Assembly (NCBI GenBank): GCA_033439765.1
Contig: JAULSN010000006.1
Span: 1,922,001 to 1,986,000 of the forward strand
Direction of reading: 5' to 3'
DNA from: Lasiosphaeria ovina
Taxonomy: Eukaryota > Ascomycota > Sordariomycetes > Sordariales > Lasiosphaeriaceae
Length of the DNA stretch: 64,000 bases
Part shown: piece after piece, positions 32,604 to 44,306 of the stretch
Numbering within the stretch: the stretch's first letter is position 1
Layout: every line of letters begins with the position of its first letter
Made by a program: the position numbers and the translations under genes
Notes under the pieces: model-generated
The model's input: the letters and a program-made list of their open reading frames with translations, nothing else
Databases searched by the model: none
Told to the model about the DNA's origin: nothing

Positions 32604-33018
32604 GTTGACGGCAAGGGGTCTTGGTCTGGAGTTTTTGATTTTGACTGGAAAGGAATTTGGAAGAAGTTGGATGACACGACCAAGGAGGCGTGCTCGGGGT
32701 TAATAAAGAGGGGTTAATAAAGAGGACGCGAACCCGACGCTCCGGCCACAGAAACACGCGACCTCCAGGTTCTAACCAAGGCCAGGTAACCTAGGCTGCA
32801 TTGGTCATGAAGTGGATCAGATGTTGGCAATCGTACGGGGCTGCTCCGCTCCCTAGACGTGATTCGCTCATACGCTCTCAATAATCACCGTGCAACCAGT
32901 CGACAACCCACTGCTTCACCCTAGCGGGAGTTCTCAGCTGGGCACTAGCAAGCACCAATATTGCCGCTAAGATGTTCCTGGGCCTTCTAGGCCGGCCGAG
33001 GCTCGATAATCTTCAAGC
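32604..33018. other. intergenic flank of the retrotransposon
   Basis: These 415 bases contain the promoter of the minus-strand secreted-protein gene, including the 14-bp tandem repeat, and end at the retrotransposon target site. No coding frame is supported. Confidence 0.4.
32697..32724 (-). repeat. perfect tandem 14-bp promoter repeat
   Basis: The unit GGGTTAATAAAGAG occurs twice back to back, 94-121 bases upstream of the ATG at 32603. On the coding strand it reads CTCTTTATTAACCC and gives two TATTAA elements at normal TATA distance, so the duplication probably affects core promoter choice. Confidence 0.6.
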
Positions 33019-33023
33019 ACATC
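33019..33023 (+). repeat. target-site duplication ACATC (left copy)
   Basis: ACATC at 33019-33023 is repeated at 38669-38673, directly outside the two LTRs. Five bases is the usual Ty1/copia integrase stagger. Confidence 0.75.
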
Positions 33024-33196
33024 TATGGCCAGGCTAGCAGGGATCAGGCCGGACCCCGGCCTGATGCCCTCAAGCCGAGGCATAAGTGGATATGGGATCC
33101 ACCGGTCCAGGCCATCACTTCCACATATATATTCCGCTGTGGCCCAGATAGCTAGACTTCCTCCAAGCAATCCAGTCCTTACCTTTCCTCCCAACA
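33024..33196 (+). repeat. left LTR
   Basis: This 173-bp repeat matches 38496-38668 at all positions except the second base (A here, G in the right copy, so TA instead of the canonical TG). It ends in CA. Confidence 0.88.
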
Positions 33197-33205
33197 GGTT
33201 ATGAG
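33197..33205 (+). other. primer-binding site, half-tRNA(Met) type
   Basis: GGTTATGAG starts at the base after the left LTR. Its complement CTCATAACC corresponds to the anticodon loop region of a tRNA with CAT anticodon. Drosophila copia is primed this way, from an internally cleaved initiator tRNA-Met, rather than from a tRNA 3' end. The following bases (TTCCCGTCGCTTC) could pair with the rest of the 5' half. Confidence 0.6.
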
Positions 33206-33423
33206 TTCCCGTCGCTTCAACAATTGAAGCTATTCCCACTTTTGTTTACAGTCCCTTTTCGACCCTGCAGCACATCCGATCACCGGAACTACCGATTCCC
33301 CGGACCTGCACGTCCAACGTCGAATACCTACGGCCCTCCCTACGGCCTGTAGCGCTCCCGGAAGGCCCACACGCGCCCTCCACGTCCCTGTCCCCTGTCC
33401 CTGAAGTCATCGCCAGCCCTGCG

Positions 33424-36400
33424 ATGGTCAAAGTCAAGGTCCCTGAATTGAAGGGCGACGAGAACTTCGTCGCCTGGAAGGCAGCGATCCGTAACGCCCT
33501 CGGTTCTGCAGGCCTAATTACATACATCGAACCGATCACACCGCCCGGAGCCACGCCGGCCCCGACGGTAGGCATGCCCACACCCGCTACAACCTTCACT
33601 ATACCGGGCAGCATCACCCCGGGCAGCATCACCCCGGGCACCGCCACACCCGGCACAGCCATATCGGGCACCGCCACACCGGCATTCGCCCTCGACTCTG
33701 CGGAATACCTGACCTGGTATACAGGCCGCTATACAGCGGCAGGAATCATCATGACTACCCTTACTGATCCTATAGTGGTTCAAATACTTCGTCAACACGG
33801 CTAGTCACAGGCAGAAGAAGACCCGAAGGTCACGTTTGACCTGGTCTGCCGTACGATTCCGAGCATAGGCAAGCTCTCCCGCCGCGAGCTCCTACGAGAG
33901 TTTTCCTCCCTCCACCGTGAGGACTTTGACACAATGTACGGCCTAATCAACAAGCTATAACTCCTCAAAGACCAACTCCAAGCCACAGGCATGGTCATTA
34001 GCGACGACCAAGCCCTCTAGAACGCCCTCAGCTCCGTTGAGAATGCATACCCTAACGACCTGCTACTATGGGAATACCAGATTAAGAACAAGAAACTAAA
34101 CTAGCAAGGTTTCCTATAGATCCTCAACGCAAAAGCCGACAAAGAGAAGCGCTCCGGTTCCTACCTCCAGCTACCCAAACCGACAACCCCCTCCTCATAG
34201 CCTACCCAACAGGCACCCTCGAACATACAAGGAGAGAATAAGAAGGGCGGTAGGGAGAAAGAACAATATAGCTAATGCATAACCAAGATCCTAAAGAGCT
34301 AGAAATATCACAAGCCCTACGGTAAACATATCCCGGCTGGAAAGGAATGCTTCTGGTATAACCCCCAGGCGGCTCCTGATACCTGGAGATGGAAAAGGGA
34401 AGCTATAGCGGCCAAGGCAGGACCTTCAGGCACGGCTATAATGCTATAACACAACTCGAGCGGCCTCGCCGGCCCCGAGACCTCGAACCTCCTATTTAGA
34501 GGAAGCTTCTATACTAGTCCGCAGCCCCCTTATAGCGACCCTGAGGCTTCTACGGAGCAGGATTTTCACTAGAGCCCCCGGCGGAACCTCTAATAGCTAC
34601 GACCGAAGTCCAATAGGCTCTTAAGGCAATAGAGATCAATAAAGACATAGTCATCTTCGATATAGGCGCTTCAAAGACCTTATTCAACAACCTCAAGTGG
34701 TTCACGAAGCTCAGCCTACTCGCCCGTATATAGCAGTACGGCGGATCTACCGGCCATACGGCTAAGTTATTCTATATCGGTAACGTTAAACTATCGATAT
34801 ACATAGGCAATACGTATCGGGATATACATCTCGGGCAGGTATACTACTACCCGGAAACCCCGGTTAACCTCGTGAGCCCTACATCCCTCTCTCTCGCAGG
34901 CCTTATATGGAATATAGAGGACAATAGGGTCCTGGAGAAAGGAAGCAGGAAGCCCGTAGCCGACCTTTAGTGGGTAGGCGGCCTACCAGTCTTTCCATAT
35001 ATTACATCTCGCGACCTACCACCTAATATCACGGTTCGTAAGGCTCTACTAGCCTCGATCATATACGAAACGATATACCGGCGCCTCCTTTATACCAACC
35101 CGGAAATCGTCGTCAAGGCCTATAATAGAGCCGGTATTAAGATTATAGGCGTATATAATAAAGACTTCTATAAGCCCTATATTCTCGGGAAGGTAATAGA
35201 CCTAATCGATAAGAGGACCGAGGTAGTGTATAACGCTCCGCTTGACTTTATTAGAGTTGACCTAATTACCCACCGCAAACCCGGCCACCTCGGCCAACGT
35301 TATACTACCTACTTTATTAATATTTACTCAGGCTATTATTAGATTCGTTTTTATAGAGAAAAGAAGCAGGCCTTTATCGAGCTAGTATAGCTCGTTAAAA
35401 TGGTCGAGATATAATTACGAAGAAAGATCAAGGTCATCGGCATCGACGGAGGTAGCGAATTCGGATAGGCCATACACGAGTTCTACGACTCCAAGCTCAA
35501 TAGATGGGCCAAAGAAAAGGGCATCGAGATATATAACACCCCGCCTAATACTCCGTAAATGAACGGAGCATTAGAAAGGGCGGGTAGGGAGATTATAATA
35601 AGAGCGAGAGTCCTAATGATCGAATGCGGTATTCCTGAATACCTTTGGCCATTCATAGTTAATATAACGGTCCGGGTTCTTAACCTACTTCTAACATAAC
35701 GTAACGAAGGAAGCAAAAGCCCTTATCAGGTTATATATGAAGGACTTAATATATATCACAGCCTTCATAAGCTATTCATCAAGCACCTACGCTCCTACTA
35801 CTACGCGGCTTACTTCTATAGAAAGAAGTAGACCCGTATAGACTCCGACAAGTTCATACCCCGCGTAACAGAGGGCAGGCTTATCGGCTACGGGGACCTC
35901 CACGGTAAGATCTACTAGATCTATAAGCCAAAGGAAGGAAAGATCATTCGCGCCTCGGCCGTTAGGTTCAACGAGGAAGACACGCCGTCTACTTTAGAAG
36001 GTAATAAGGCCGAATACGAAGTTATATTTGAAGACTTAACCGTAGATGAAATTAAGAGAGCAACTAATATAGAGATCGACATACTAACCCCGGCCTTACC
36101 GGCACCTACCCGGCAGGCACCGCCGCAAGCCGATAAACACACGCACACGCCTCCCCGCGAACCCTCCCGCTATTCTACGGCATTCCCGTCCCTAGAGACT
36201 ACCCCGGGCGCCTTATAAATCGGTATACCTGAGCCGCCCTCGCTCATACCGGTTGAGGACCTCGGTACCGTACCTATTATCATAATACGGCACCAGAGCA
36301 CCCTCAACACCACGCCGCGCGCATCCATAACGGCCCAGCTACCGGCACGGCCCTTAATACGAGCCTCACCTAATGCCCCGCCGCCCTCCCCGCCTATACG

Positions 36401-38327
36401 TGACTCTATTCAGGTCCGGTTCGCGGAAGAGGATAGAGAGCCTTTCTTCGAAGCCGAAGATATCGCCGATATTATGGAAGAAGCCCCGGTACCTGCCTCA
36501 TAACCCCTAGTAGCGAGGACAACGCAGTCCCCGGCTATGAGGGCCGCAGCCCGCCTTCCCCCGGTCCGGAAGCGACCGGTACTAACGGTAACGCCAACAG
36601 CCGCCGCCTTAAGGCCTCGCCGCCCGCCCAAACTACCACCTAAGTCTATATACCTAGTCCATGAGGTCCCTATATAGTACTACGAAGTCGGCTTCCTTTT
36701 ATCAGTAACACAGGCCATATATAACCTAGCTACCTAGCAGAAGCCAGAGATCCCCAAGAATCTTCGAGCCGCCTAGAAGACCCTAGATTACGATACTAGC
36801 TGGCTACCTACGATGAAGTTATAGATTAAGAGCCTCAAAATAATACAGGTCTTTACCCTCGTTAATAGGCCCACCGGAGTACTAGTACTACCCGGGAAAT
36901 GGGTATACGATACCAAACTCGAAATAGCTCTTAACGAGTGGGTAAAGCGAGCCCGCTTTATGGTCTACGGTAACCACGAAGAAGACAACTGGGCCCTCGA
37001 TGATATATATGCCGCCGTCGCCAATAGTACTAGCGTGAAGTGCTTCCTTATTATAATTACGGCAAAGGGCTATAAGCGTAGACAATTCGACTTCAAAACC
37101 GCCTTCCTGAATGCTAACGTGCCTGAGGGAACCACCATCTACGTTGAATAACCTCCCGGTATCCCCAACACTAACCGCACGAAGGTTTGGCTCCTTAATA
37201 AAGCCCTCTACGGCCTGAGGAAGTCTCCGCTCTACTGGTTTGATACTATCGTTCCCTTCTTCAAGGCCCTTGGCTTTATACCCTTCGGCTCCGACCTATG
37301 CCTTCTCAAGCATAGAGAAAAGGACCACTATATTATCCTCTACGTGGATGACTTCATTATTACCGCTCCAACTAACGAAGAAATCGACCAAGTCCGTAAT
37401 AGTATTATGGAACGGTTCGAGATCAAGGATATCGGGGAGCCTACAAGGTTCCTAGGCATTAATATCTTCTAGAGTAATAATAATACCACGGTTTCCCTCT
37501 TATAGGAAGCCTATATCGACCTCATGCTCGGAAAATTCGGCTACTAAGACCTCAACCCGACCAAAGCTCCCTGGCCCTCACGTATTGAGATCCCCAGAAT
37601 CTGGGACCCTCTCTATGAAGAAACAAAGGCCTATATTAAGAAGACCGGCTCCCTGAACTTCCTTATATATAATATAAGACCTGATATCGCCTATACTATC
37701 TCCAGGCTATATAAAGGTAATAGCGGCCCTTCTAAGGAACACCTATAAGTTATAAAGCACCTATTTCGCTACCTAAAGGGCACCAAGCACTTAACCCTTA
37801 TATATAATTACAACCTTAACCTCAATAATATGAGCTTCATAACCTATACCGATGCCTCCTTCGCCGACGACCTTCTATATCGCTACTCCACCGGCGCCCA
37901 CGTCGTTTTCCTAGCCGGCTGCCCGGTATACTGGAAGACGAAGAAGCAGACCTACGTAGCACACAGCACCACTAAGGCAGAGTTCACGAACCTCACACCC
38001 GCCTCATAGTCCGCCCAGTGGATCAATGAACTACTTAAGGACTTCGGGGTATACCAACCACTTCCTATTGTGTTGTTTACTAATAGCATGAACGCCAAGA
38101 TCAACGTCATGAACCCCCTCAATGCAGCCCGCACTCGCTATATCGATATACGATATAAATGGATCATTGACAGGGTCAAGAAAGGCATGATCAACGTGAC
38201 TCACATCCCCGGGACCGAGATGGCTGCAGACGGTCTCACAAAGCCGCTCAGTGTAGAAAAACACGCTCATTTCGTTAGAATGCTAGGAATGGAGGCACAC
38301 AAGGTGCCCTGGCTAGTCAATAACTAA
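33424..38327 (+). pseudogene. decayed gag-integrase-RT-RNase H polyprotein
   Basis: The only long open part is the gag start at 33424 (VKVPELKGDENFVAWKAAIR, typical of copia gag), which has a Pro/Thr/Gly repeat insert and stops at TAG 33802. Downstream, integrase-like sequence appears around 35240-35700 (GIDGGSEFG, NGALERAGREI, YLWPFIVNI). Reverse transcriptase follows around 36880-37560 (KTAFLNANVPEGTTIYVE, KALYGLRKSPLYWF, ILYVDDFII) and RNase H around 37840-38280 (YTDASFADD, STTKAEF, GTEMAADGLTKPL). Stops are almost all TAG or TAA; most read as CAG or CAA codons changed by C-to-T. The last frame ends at TAA 38325-38327. Confidence 0.85.
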
Positions 38328-38495
38328 CGACAAAGGCTCAAGGGGGTGGAAAGGCCATTTTACGATGAAAATACTGATTGGAAGGCTAGCTGAGCGGAAC
38401 TTCCCGAACACACACTCAACACCAAGGAATTATCACCACACTGTATTTAGACACATTTTACAGCCTCACTTGGAAGATTCTGGCCTGAGGGGGTG

Positions 38496-38668
38496 TGTGG
38501 CCAGGCTAGCAGGGATCAGGCCGGACCCCGGCCTGATGCCCTCAAGCCGAGGCATAAGTGGATATGGGATCCACCGGTCCAGGCCATCACTTCCACATAT
38601 ATATTCCGCTGTGGCCCAGATAGCTAGACTTCCTCCAAGCAATCCAGTCCTTACCTTTCCTCCCAACA
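38496..38668 (+). repeat. right LTR
   Basis: This is the 173-bp partner of 33024-33196, with canonical TG...CA ends. Confidence 0.88.
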
Positions 38669-38673
38669 ACATC
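38669..38673 (+). repeat. target-site duplication ACATC (right copy)
   Basis: This matches 33019-33023 across the insertion. Confidence 0.75.
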
Positions 38674-38910
38674 CCTTCAGATTTTAAACTCAGCCACACA
38701 GCTCAAGAGGGTGACATTGACAGGGACAGAAGAGTATTTTCAGCCGCCCTTTATCAACCCTAGGAAGTTATGAACCTTCAAAGCTCCCCAACGTCATCCT
38801 GGCACTGAATGATTGAAGAAGACATACGTGCTCGTAGCTGCTCGTCTCTGAATTGACAGCAACCCCAGAGACCCGTCGTCACCAACCGAACCCCAATCTC
38901 CCATCCCAAA

Positions 38911-40243
38911 TCACGGTTCCGTCAACAGCGGCCTCGGCGCCTGCTCCCCGCCACCATCCAGCGGCTGGCGCGCCGCCTTCCTGTCAATCCGCCTGCGCCA
39001 CGGGCGGTACACGACGACCGAGCCCAGGCCAGCGAGGACAAAAACGCCGCAGATGCATCCACCAATAATGTCGTAGTGGTCGCCGATGGCGGCGACGCCG
39101 TCCCAGAAGCTGCCCTGGGGCTCGGCGACGTTCTCGACCAGCGACAGCACCTGGACGATGCCGATGAAGGCCGAGACCAGGATGGTGATGCCGGTGAGCA
39201 CGATCGAGTAGTACAGGATGGCGACGCGGTCGCGCGCGAACGCCTTGGACGTGTACAGCGCCATCATGAGCGCGCCGTCGGTCGTGTCGAGGAGGCACAT
39301 GCCGGCTAGTTATTTCAGAATAAAAAATTAGAAAAACCGACAATGGTAGCATCATCAAATCGCCATTGCCCAACTCGATGCACAAGAGACCAAGTAACAA
39401 CTCACCGGTAAACAAGACCGGAAACAGCAGGATCAGCCACAGGCTGGTCCCCTGCGCGGCCTGGATGCTCGCGATCCCGAGGATAGCAATCTCGGAGCTC
39501 GTGTCAAAGCCAAGACCAAACAGGATGCCCAGCGGGAACATCTTCCACGGGCGATCCACGATGCGGAACACGCCGCGGAACACGTTGGCCAGGAACCCGG
39601 GGCCGTCGAGCTGGAGCTGGTCGGCGGCGTCGTTGTCGTCCGCCGCATCCTGTGCTCCGCCCTCGCCACCGCCACCGCCACCGGCTTCCGCTTGCTGCTG
39701 GCGCCGCGCCTTCTGCTGCTCGGCCAGCAGCACCTCCCGCAGCCGCTTGACCAGCTGCCACATGACCCACGCGTTGCCGGCGCAGAGGATCAGCAGGAAG
39801 GCGGCCGAGACGCTGGTGCCGACGATGGCGCCGACGCGCTGGAAGCTGTCGAAGCGGTCGCGCAGGGCGCCGGCGGTAGCCGCCACCACGATGCACGTCA
39901 CCACCACGACAGTCGAATGCCCGAGACTGAACCAGGTCCCGACGGCGACGGGGCGCTGGCCCGAGGCGATGAGGCGGCGCGTCATGAGGTCGATGGCGCT
40001 GATGTGGTCGGCGTCGAGGGCGTGGCGCAGGCCGAGCGTGTAGGCGAGCACGGCGGGCGTGATCATCTTGGGGAAGTAGCGCAGCACGACGCCGGCCGCG
40101 GCCCACACGACGACGTTGACCGCGACCAGGGCCCCGATCAGCCGCAGCGCCGGCGCCGGCACGGCCCCGAGCGGCCCCCACAACCTTCCGCTGCGGCGGC
40201 GTGCCTGCGACCAGAGCCGGCGGACCGAGCTGGGCGTGGCCAT
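38911..40243 (-). CDS. NicO/HoxN-family nickel-cobalt transporter
   Basis: This high-affinity Ni2+/Co2+ permease has two exons (40243-39406 and 39305-38911; 100-nt intron) and 410 residues. The signature RHALDADHI (residues 73-81) supplies the metal-binding His/Asp helix. Further family motifs are FSLGHSTVVV, GLGFDTSSEIA and, rebuilt across the splice, LFTAGMCLLDTTDGALMMALY. About eight hydrophobic helices are visible. A cytosolic loop near residues 180-205 is low-complexity, with a Gly run and an Asp/Ala-rich stretch. Such permeases supply nickel for urease in fungi, which is an inference since no urease gene is in the window. Confidence 0.93.
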
Positions 40244-41128
40244 GCCGCCGTGTGTTTTTTTTTTTTCTTTTTTTTTTCTTGCTGGCTCGTGAAAGGCCGG
40301 CCCCTTTTCTCCCTTTTACTTTTTAGGGTTCCTCGGCTGTCGTCTGGTGGGTGAATTAGGTGAAAAGAAAAACGGATGAAACAGTTCTTGGCAAATGTCC
40401 TGGTTGCGCCGCCTTTCAAAGTTTCCCCTCTTTGGAAGACGAAGCTGTGAGGTAGATGCGTGGGGGGCAACAAAAGGCGGGGAGAGCTGCAAAGTGCAAA
40501 ACTAGAGTCAAAGTAATTAACGGGGGATCAAAAAGATTTCGCGGTGCCAAGTCTCGATCTGGTTTTTTTTTTCCGTCTGCAGGCCAAGATCCGACACCGC
40601 ACCCGTTAACTATTTCCAAGGGGCCGACGCGACAGCTGCCCAGAGTCATAGTACCTTCTTTAGCTTGCCGCATGGGAGACATGAGGTCTTTGCCCAGCTA
40701 CCGGCGGATCCTGCCCCCATATCGACCCCACAAAAGCGCTGCGGGTGGAGGCCGGCTTGCCTTTCATGCTTGGCTTGCTTCCCCTCCCGACCCCACGTCT
40801 GGTAGACGCACGATAAGCTTATCTGCCTCATTACCGTTGTTGTTTGTGTTAACTGTTAACGCTGCTGCGACTCGTGAGGAAATGTATGGTTGAAATATGA
40901 CCAACACATGGCTGGCTTCTCCTCGGAAAGTTGTTGACGATCTCCTGAGCGGTTGATAAACAAGACGAAAAATTGTGTTTGAATCATGCAGGACGATAAT
41001 GTGGTGTTGGCTCAATCCTACCCGGGTACCCATGACAAATAAAGGTGCAGAGACTGCCATAGGTTGAATTACCAAGAAACAAGTATGACATCCCCATGCT
41101 TGCCATCACAAAAGATCTGGTTAGTCAA
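40244..41128. other. intergenic region
   Basis: These 885 bases start with a T-rich tract just upstream of the NicO ATG (40253-40280, mostly T with single C) and hold no supported gene. The rest lies behind the 3' end of the Zn2Cys6 gene. Confidence 0.4.
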
Positions 41129-43787
41129 TCACTGTGCGTTGAACCCGCCCATGTTCCAATTGTTGTCGCCCAGGGCCTGCTGCATGCCCGTCCACGCCTC
41201 GTCAAGCGAGTACGAGCCTAGGAACCCGTCAAGGCCTTCCATGACAGTCGGCGGCAGCGCAGTTGATGCCTCAAATGAAGACATGCCACTCTGCTGGCCC
41301 CAGTACATCTGCTGGTCCTGCTGGTCATGGGACAAGCCCTGCCCATGTGACGGCAAGTTGGTGTATTCGGGAGCAACCGCGGGTGCTCCTCCTTGGGAGG
41401 ACATTTCCATTCTCTCGCCTGTATTACCTACTCGCAAACAGCATTAGAAAGAGATTTGTCGAGGAAACGAAATGTCAGAGTGAAACGAAGGGTGCATGCT
41501 TACCGGGCTCTGCCGCCGCCGCCGCCGCCATCCTCGAGGCGCTCGAGATGATGAAGTCGCGATAGCGTTCCATGACCTCGCGGCCCCTGTCTGCCGACGC
41601 AACATGCATTTTGTGAAACTCAAAGATACGTATAGCGCGCTCCCACGATGTCTTGGCGGGCTCGGCGTCAAAGCGCACGCCAAGTCGAGGAGACAAAGCA
41701 GAGACTATGAGAGCCGTGGCCGCTGAGAAAGTGTCTGGTTACCCACTCACGCGAGGCGTTGTCAGCAGCTGTGTTTCACACAACGAGGCTGGGGCGCACT
41801 CTTACACATGAGCGAATACCACGGGGGGATCTCGTGGATGCTGCCGAGGTTGGCGTGCACCTCTTCCAGCACGGCGTGGGCCGTTGTCAGACAGAGCGCG
41901 CATATTTCGTCGTGCAGCTTCTCATTGAGCCTGAAGGTTGAATTGTTATTTGTCTGCGCCGGTGCAGCCCACCGCTGTGCGTCAACCAGCAGCGTCTGCC
42001 GGAGCAGCGCTAGTCTCGCATACATGACCCTGCGCATATCAGCTAGAGTCGGGCGTTGAGGAGAACAAGGGCACTTAGGTAATTACCTGGTCCTCAGCAC
42101 ATGCCCCTGCATTCGAAACGTGAAGATTTCAGCCTCGCCGATTGCATACTTGCTCATATCTGCATCCACTTTGAGATGCTCCGGCATGTCGTCGAGATAC
42201 TGGTCAAGGCGCGAGTTGATGCTCAGCACGGTGAGGGGATCCGGGCCACGATAGCCCGACGCCTGAGAGCCTCTCGCAATTGAGACAGCGCGGCAGTCGT
42301 CCAGTATAGGCGCTAGCTTCACCGTATGGATCGGCAGCGCGATTATTGACGGGATGCTGTCTGGCTGGCGACCTTCTTTCGTCCTGGAGAGGTACTGATC
42401 GTCGATGGGCTGGGGCACGGGGGCCTGGTTGACGTATTTTGTGGAGATTAAGGCTGGCCGACCAAAGGTTACGGCCAAGATCCTGAGCAGTCAATTAACA
42501 AAACCGCAAAAATCCGATGTAGGGTATGCAAGTTTATTACCGGTCCAGAACGATGCAGCCCGCGAGCCAAACTCTGCGGCGCATCTCCCGGTCCACCTGG
42601 TTGGTCCCATTTGGCAAGGGCAAGTGTAGGCCGATGCCCAGAGCAGCCCGAACAGCGGCGCCGACCATAATCCAGGAACGGTTCATGCGCACGGCGTAGA
42701 AGAGGTAAAGGCCGCGAAGCAGGAGCAGCTGGACGACAGCCAACGTCGAAAAGTCGAGCGTCTCGATCGAGACGAGTCGCACTGATCGTTTGTAGAACTC
42801 ATCGGCAAGGTATTCTCTCTGGGCACCCGAGATAGTTTCGCTGCGCTGGCAGCCGATGGCGAGGGCGATGTTCAGGATGGCGTGAAAAACGACCTCGTCC
42901 TGCCCGCCGTGGACCCAGCGGGATTGCAGCGCGGGCGGCTTCCAGATCTCATCGTAATCGGCCTCAAAGGTGGGCCTGTGCAAGACCGGAAATACCGGAT
43001 GGGCAAAACGCCAATAAATACCAAGCAGGTCACCGGCAAACCGGACTGGGGGAAGGATGATGCTTTGGCGGCCATCGTCGCCAAAATGCTGGTCGGGCGA
43101 GTCCAATGCGAAGCCGATGAGTCTCGGGAGGCCCGGTTCCGGAGGGACTGGGGGTTGGTGCGGGCCGGACTCTGGCGGTGCGTGCGGGCCGGCTACTTCC
43201 ACCCCGTCGTGCATAAAACTTGAGACCGAAGAGAATGTGTGAGAGATAGTCTCATCCTCGTTGTCGAGAGAGTGGTAGCTAAGCCCGTGACCGCAAAGGT
43301 CGGCCTCAGCCGATGGACTAACTGGCTCTAGATGGGTTGTGCAGCTTTGTTAGCTGGTTCTGGGGGTTCCGCTGACGCTGACAACAGCAACGGGACAGCA
43401 AGCAGAAAAAGCATATACAGTACCATTGGACGCTGTATTTCGCCGTATGCCTGGGTCGGCCCGGGACTCGTGCTCGAGCCTCTTCAGTCGCCTTTCGAGG
43501 TCTACGAGGCTCCTGGCTGGGGTTAGTCGCTGTGCAAAGTGTGCGGTATATCCGTAATGTGTTGGGAAGTGCCTGTCTCACACTCCAGTGGGTGGCTGCA
43601 GAACACTGTCTTGCCAGGTGCACTTGTCCGCCCAGCCTCTTACTCCGCAAGCTGTGCAGATGGGCCTTCTTCCGTCGCACCCTGTTTTCCTGCTGCGACA
43701 CGGGTCACACGCAAGTCGGGCTTTCCGGCGGCGTTGCGGGGCGACACCCGTTTCCGGAATAAATTTGCGAGCAGTGCCAGGCTCCAT
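41129..43787 (-). CDS. Zn2Cys6 fungal transcription factor
   Basis: Seven exons (43787-43584, 43529-43424, 43327-42541, 42482-42087, 42029-41806, 41722-41504, 41427-41129) join in phase and give 744 residues. The binuclear zinc cluster has Cys at 27, 30, 37, 44, 47 and 56 (C-2-C-6-C-6-C-2-C-8-C). A leucine-rich coiled linker follows (RSLVDLERRLKRLEHE). The middle is a fungal-specific regulatory domain (VFPVLHRPTFEADY, MVGAAVRAALGIGLHLPLP, REMRRRVWLAGCIVLDR, LAVTFGRPALIS). The C-terminus has a poly-Ala run and an acidic, Gln/Gly-rich tail suited to activation. The first intron's donor (GTGTGA at 43583) is the weakest call. It is divergent from the decayed hydrolase gene, which it might once have controlled. 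Confidence 0.85.
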
Positions 43788-44306
43788 AGTATTAGCTCGG
43801 TCGTTTTATCTTGATGCGGGTCTTCCCATCCGATTATTTGCTCGACTTCGCGGTCAGAACAGCGTCGGACGAGGGTTGAAAGCGCGGAGACTCGGAAGAG
43901 GAGGTGTCAGCCACACCCCACATCGTTCCTAATGTAGACGGCATGCATTCTGTAAACGGAATGGCCAAATCAGAACCTTGTCCGAACCTCCCCGTCCAAC
44001 GAGCACCCCTTGTTGCTGCCGTCGACCAAGGCCGTGATTGGCTCGCGCACGAGCACGAGCAAGCTGGTCCTGTTGGTACGATTCCAGTGACGCCAAAAAC
44101 ATCAAGACGGCCCCGACTCAGCAACCGCACCGTGTTCTCGGCTTGTTTGATCGCACCGCCGGAGACTTCCATAAAAACACGCCATCTTTGGCATGTCCAC
44201 CAACTCTTGTTTGCAGCCCAGTGTACGAAGTATTAATAGTGGAGCAGGCGTCCACTTGCCATGCAAGAGCAAGTATGATTCCTCACAAAAGGGACGAGCA
44301 AAAAAC
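43788..44306. other. divergent promoter region, Zn2Cys6 / hydrolase pseudogene
   Basis: These 519 bases lie between two divergent starts. No coding frame or clear binding-site repeat is supported. Confidence 0.4.

Larger units (their letters stand above)
33024..38668 (+). mobile_element. Ty1/copia LTR retrotransposon, full length, RIP-decayed
   Basis: This 5,645-bp element is bounded by 173-bp LTRs and an ACATC target duplication. The domain order is gag, then integrase, then reverse transcriptase and RNase H, which defines Ty1/copia rather than Ty3. A primer-binding site follows the left LTR with no gap and a short G-rich polypurine tract (38487-38493) precedes the right LTR. The internal region is interrupted by dozens of stops, nearly all TAG or TAA at positions where Gln or Trp would be expected, the pattern left by C-to-T change in CpA (RIP). 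The middle (about 33.8-38.0 kb) is AT-rich and full of TpA, while both ends are GC-richer. It cannot encode its own proteins now. It lies between a secreted-protein gene and the NicO transporter gene without breaking either. Confidence 0.92.

Noticed and set aside
33026..33196. LTR starting at TGGCC (171 bp)
   Set aside because: The ACATC target duplication only fits if the LTR starts two bases earlier, with TA in place of TG in the left copy.
41723..41805. An 18-nt mini-exon inside intron 5 of the Zn2Cys6 gene
   Set aside because: It would need a following intron of 28 nt or less; one 83-nt intron joins the flanking exons in phase.
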